A stretch of DNA of 49,343 nucleotides from Pseudomonadota bacterium (GTDB lineage: Bacteria > Pseudomonadota > Gammaproteobacteria > Burkholderiales > Burkholderiaceae_C): the NCBI GenBank assembly GCA_021847345.1, contig JAJZTW010000026.1, forward strand, positions 1-49,343, in the 5' to 3' direction. Below the pieces are notes generated by a model. That model searched no databases. It had not been told where the DNA came from and worked only from the letters and a program-made list of their open reading frames with translations. Of this stretch, positions 46,888 through 49,343 are shown piece after piece; positions within the stretch are counted from its first letter, which is position 1; every line of letters begins with the position of its first letter. Both the position numbers and the translations under genes were made by a program.

Positions 46888-47836
46888 CCGACCCGGCGGA
46901 TGCGTCGGCGGCCCAGGGCGGCGCATCGATGCCGATGGCGCGCAGCAGCGCCTCGGCCTCGAGCGTGGCCGAGCGCAGGCGCTGCAGGCGGTGCGCGGCA
47001 TCGCCACGGTAGCGCGACCGCATGTTGTGCTCGGCCTGCGCCTCGAAGGCCTCGGGCGACTGTTCCAGCCAGCCGGCGCCGTTGCGCGCCACGCGCCAGG
47101 CCAGCCAGTCGACATCGCGCAGCAGGGTCACCAGCGACCCCGCCTGCTCGTCGCTCGGGCAATCCTGCCGCCCAGGCTCGTCACGGTGATGGTCGCGCGC
47201 CGCCACGGCCAGCGCCTCGGGCAGGCCCCAGCGCGTCAACGCCAGGTACGCAAGCTGGGTGTGGGTGCACCCACAGGCATGCAACTCCGCGTCGAGCAGG
47301 CCCTGCGACGCATCGGCGGCGCCGTCCTCGGTCAGCGCGAACACCTCGGGAAGCAGTTCGAACATCAGGAATCGCCCGACGTCGTGCAACAGGCCCGCCA
47401 GATAGGCCTGCTCGGCGTCGATGCGCGCGTCGATGACCATCGGCGCCATGCGCCGCATGTAATGCGCGACCAGGACCGAGTGCCCCCAGAGGTCGCGCTG
47501 CCATTGTTCACGCGCCGGAAACATCTGCAGCGCCTGGTCGGCCAGCATGAGCTCCACCGCGGAGCGCGCGCCGATGCGAATCAGCGCCATGTCGACCGAC
47601 GGCGTGGTGTTCATCGCCCCGCCGCCCGCCGAATTCGCCACGCGCAGCAACTTCACGGCCATGCCGGGGTCGGCGTGCACCAGCGAGCGCACGTCGTCGA
47701 AATAGCTGGGCTGGTCCGGCGCCAGCGTGGCCAGGCGCAGCAGCACCGAAGGCAGCATCGGCAGTTGCACCACGTCGGCTCGCAGGCGGCTGGCGATGTC
47801 GGCCGCGGCGGACGTCGATGCGGACGGTTGGGACAT
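46862..47836 (-). CDS. HDOD domain protein
   Basis: This 324-residue protein has an HDOD fold (about 15-200) with LPMLPSVLLRLATLA, VHADPGMAVKLLRVANSA and LAGLLHDVGRFLMFELLPE. The C-terminal helical part (about 200-324) has no motif I recognise. HDOD proteins bind regulatory partners and often sit in signalling; the HD pair is partly kept (LLHD), so hydrolysis cannot be excluded. The start is the ATG at 47836; the convergent Pat gene overlaps its last 26 nt. Confidence 0.85.
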   Translation of the reverse strand: MSQPSASTSAAADIASRLRADVVQLPMLPSVLLRLATLAPDQPSYFDDVRSLVHADPGMAVKLLRVANSAGGGAMNTTPSVDMALIRIGARSAVELMLADQALQMFPAREQWQRDLWGHSVLVAHYMRRMAPMVIDARIDAEQAYLAGLLHDVGRFLMFELLPEVFALTEDGAADASQGLLDAELHACGCTHTQLAYLALTRWGLPEALAVAARDHHRDEPGRQDCPSDEQAGSLVTLLRDVDWLAWRVARNGAGWLEQSPEAFEAQAEHNMRSRYRGDAAHRLQRLRSATLEAEALLRAIGIDAPPWAADASAGSATGRAEPA

Positions 47837-48218
47837 GGGCAACTCCGAAGGCCGTGGGCGCGCCCGGATCGGCGCCGTTCGCGGCGCGGCGCGCGGCCTC
47901 CCATCCGGATCCGGGAGCGCGGGCGGCACAGGCTGCCTGCCGACACCCGCTCTCCTGGCCGGATTATGCGTCGGCGCGAAGGCGGCAGCACGTCATTCGC
48001 GAGCGCCCGTACCGCCTTCGCAAGCCGTCGTTGCGCCCCGCCGTGCGGCAGGGGGAGCCGCAGTCCATCGCATCACCATGTTCGACGAAACGCCGTTGCC
48101 ATCGTTGGCATAAACTGAAATCGCGCCTCGGCCAGAAATTATTGAATGACTTTGGCGCCGATTGAATGAATTTGCCGTTATCGAAAACCCATCACACGAC
48201 AAGCACCAGGGAGACGCG
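47837..48218. other. 382-nt intergenic region before the amidase gene
   Basis: Nothing protein-coding is supported here. The right part (about 48105-48185) is much more AT-rich than the rest of the window. It contains the 20-bp-spaced direct repeat described at 48141-48177 and a good ribosome binding site (AGGGAGA). The left part is GC-rich and holds the HDOD gene's upstream sequence. Confidence 0.6.
48141..48177. repeat. Two 17-bp direct repeats at 20-bp spacing (operator candidate)
   Basis: ATTGAATGACTTTGGCG (48141-48157) and ATTGAATGAATTTGCCG (48161-48177) match at 15 of 17 positions. They start exactly 20 bp apart, two helical turns. They lie 42 nt upstream of the amidase ATG in an AT-rich patch, which fits a tandem binding site of a regulator. 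Confidence 0.55.
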
Positions 48219-49217
48219 ATGAATTGGCTGGAGCAGTCCATCATGCACTCGCGAGGGGTGGCGCGCGGCCGGGTCGGCGCGACGCATCACCTGTCGGAGG
48301 CCAGGCAGGGCAAGTATCACTACACCATCGGGCCGTACTCGGAACCTGTGCTGCAGGTCGCTCCGGGCGACCGGGTCGTGATCGAGACCCGCGACGCCTT
48401 CGAAGGCAAGGTGAAGACCGAACAGGATCTGCCGAGCAAGGTGCTCACGGTGCCCTTCCTCAACCCGCAGAACGGGCCCATCATGATCGACGGCGCCGAG
48501 AAGGGCGATGTGGTGGCGGTGTACATCGAGTCCATCAAGCCCCGAGGGGACAATCCCCGCGGCACCTGCTGCCTGATTCCGCGCTTCGGAGCGTTGACCG
48601 GAACCGACTACACGGCGACCCTCAACGAGCCCCTGCCCGAGATCACACGCAAGATCGACCTCGATGAGCAGGGCGTGTACTGGAGCCGTCGGGTCACGCT
48701 GCCCTACCGCCCCCACATCGGCACGCTGAGCCTGTCTCCCGAGATCGACTCGATCAACTCGCTGACCCCCGACACCCATGGGGGAAACATGGACGTGCCC
48801 GACATGGGGCCGGGCAGCATCACCTATCTGCCCGTGCGCTCGCCGGGCGCGCGCCTGTTCATCGGCGACGCGCATGCGTGCCAGGGGGACGGCGAGGTCT
48901 GCGGCACCGCCGTCGAGTTCGCCAGCACGACGACCATCCACGTCGACCTGATCAAGAACTGGGCCATCGCGTGGCCCCGGCTGGAGACCGACGCGCTGCT
49001 CATGACCATCGGCAGCGCGCGGCCGCTGGAAGATGCCACTCGCATCGCCTACACCGAACTGGTGCACTGGATGAGCGAGGAGTACGGCTTCGATCGCTGG
49101 GACGCCTACATGATGCTCAGCCAGTGCGGCCAGGTCCGCCTGGGCAATTTCGTCGACCCCAAGTACACGGTGGGGTCGGCCATCCGCAAGAAATACCTGC
49201 TCGGCAACGCGGGCTGA
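48219..49217 (+). CDS. acetamidase/formamidase family protein
   Basis: This 332-residue FmdA/AmdA-family hydrolase has NPQNGPIMIDGAEKGDVVAVYI, the block TPDTHGGNMDVPDMGPGS, and GDAHACQGDGEVCGTAVE. The family hydrolyses small amides to acid and ammonia; the exact amide is not known here. The ATG at 48219 has AGGGAGA at a good distance. It is monocistronic in the window. No amide transporter or regulator gene is adjacent on the right edge. Confidence 0.9.
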   Translation: MNWLEQSIMHSRGVARGRVGATHHLSEARQGKYHYTIGPYSEPVLQVAPGDRVVIETRDAFEGKVKTEQDLPSKVLTVPFLNPQNGPIMIDGAEKGDVVAVYIESIKPRGDNPRGTCCLIPRFGALTGTDYTATLNEPLPEITRKIDLDEQGVYWSRRVTLPYRPHIGTLSLSPEIDSINSLTPDTHGGNMDVPDMGPGSITYLPVRSPGARLFIGDAHACQGDGEVCGTAVEFASTTTIHVDLIKNWAIAWPRLETDALLMTIGSARPLEDATRIAYTELVHWMSEEYGFDRWDAYMMLSQCGQVRLGNFVDPKYTVGSAIRKKYLLGNAG

Positions 49218-49237
49218 GCACATCCCAACCACACTCA

Positions 49238-49270
49238 CGAGAAAACGCAGGGCCGCCCCAAGTTTTCTCG
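49238..49270. terminator. Inverted repeat after the amidase gene
   Basis: CGAGAAAAC (49238-49246) and GTTTTCTCG (49262-49270) form a perfect 9-bp stem around a 15-nt GC-rich loop, 20 nt after the amidase stop. It could be a terminator or a binding site. A small CCCCCACGGGGG hairpin (49272-49283) follows. Confidence 0.5.
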
Positions 49271-49287
49271 ACCCCCACGGGGGATGA

Positions 49288-49330
49288 GGCCGGACCAGCT
49301 GCTGTGCCTGCGCACAGCAGCGCGCCGGCC
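49288..49330. repeat. Long inverted repeat at the right edge
   Basis: GCTGCTGTGC (49298-49307) and GCACAGCAGC (49312-49321) form a perfect 10-bp stem with loop CTGC. It is flanked by GGCCGG (49288-49293) and CCGGCC (49325-49330). No coding sequence is seen after 49217. The window ends 13 nt later, so the element may continue. Confidence 0.5.
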
Positions 49331-49343
49331 GAATCCGAGCAGC

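Noticed and set aside
43606..47115. Very long minus-strand reading frame opposite the Pat-type gene
   Set aside because: Low-complexity Arg/His/Ala-rich product with no motif. The plus-strand frame has clear Pat/GNAT motifs and matches codon pattern, so this is an antisense shadow.

Overview
The window is a GC-rich chromosomal segment that is almost entirely coding. The gene content and order point to a betaproteobacterium of the order Burkholderiales: metK divergent from two lpxL-type genes followed by dapF, a DUF484 gene and xerC; a CobW GTPase, dksA, a STAS protein and hslVU; kdoO next to waaC; DUF3460, scpA, panB and panC; DUF971, ubiE, ubiJ and ubiB. An SAH riboswitch before ahcY fits the same group. 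The genus cannot be fixed from the sequence alone. I see no tRNA, rRNA, CRISPR array, insertion sequence or prophage gene.

Layout. 0-10 kb: a minus-strand pterin and tRNA-thiolation operon (FolM-like reductase, folB, ttcA), a MidA-type methyltransferase with a DUF2905 gene, an MFS/LysR divergent pair, a coupled fadD-cca pair with a palindromic operator candidate, and apbC. 10-19 kb: metG, kdoO-waaC (inner-core LPS), DUF3460-scpA (chromosome condensation), panB-panC (pantothenate) and nadB. 19-22.5 kb: an accessory island with two paralogous secreted proteins made of cyanovirin-N-homology (CVNH) repeats behind a shared N-terminal domain I do not recognise. An inositol-monophosphatase-family gene lies between them. 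22.5-28 kb: the methyl cycle on the minus strand (metK, then ahcY-metF behind an SAH riboswitch, then amn). 28-40 kb: lipid A acylation, dapF, DUF484, xerC, rlmI, a His-rich CobW GTPase, a one-cysteine DksA, a STAS protein and the HslVU protease. 40-44 kb (minus): coaX, ubiB, ubiJ, ubiE and DUF971. 44-49 kb: a Pat-type protein acetyltransferase, an HDOD protein and an acetamidase/formamidase-family hydrolase with an operator-like direct repeat.

How the genes work together. Most of the window is housekeeping. The best-linked module is the methyl cycle: MetK makes SAM, AhcY cleaves SAH, MetF supplies methyl-THF, and Amn could take up the adenosine-derived AMP. The riboswitch senses the SAH that AhcY removes. 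Folate (FolM-like, FolB), ubiquinone (UbiE/J/B), CoA (PanB/C, CoaX) and LPS (KdoO, WaaC, LpxL-type) genes form partial pathways. Many neighbouring starts and stops overlap by 1-4 nt (ATGA, GTGA, TGATG), which implies translational coupling.

The least explained parts are the CVNH paralogues, including a hairpin that covers the ribosome binding site of the first one. Next come the structured leader of metK, the long leader of dksA, the ahcY expression platform and the repeats around the terminal amidase gene.
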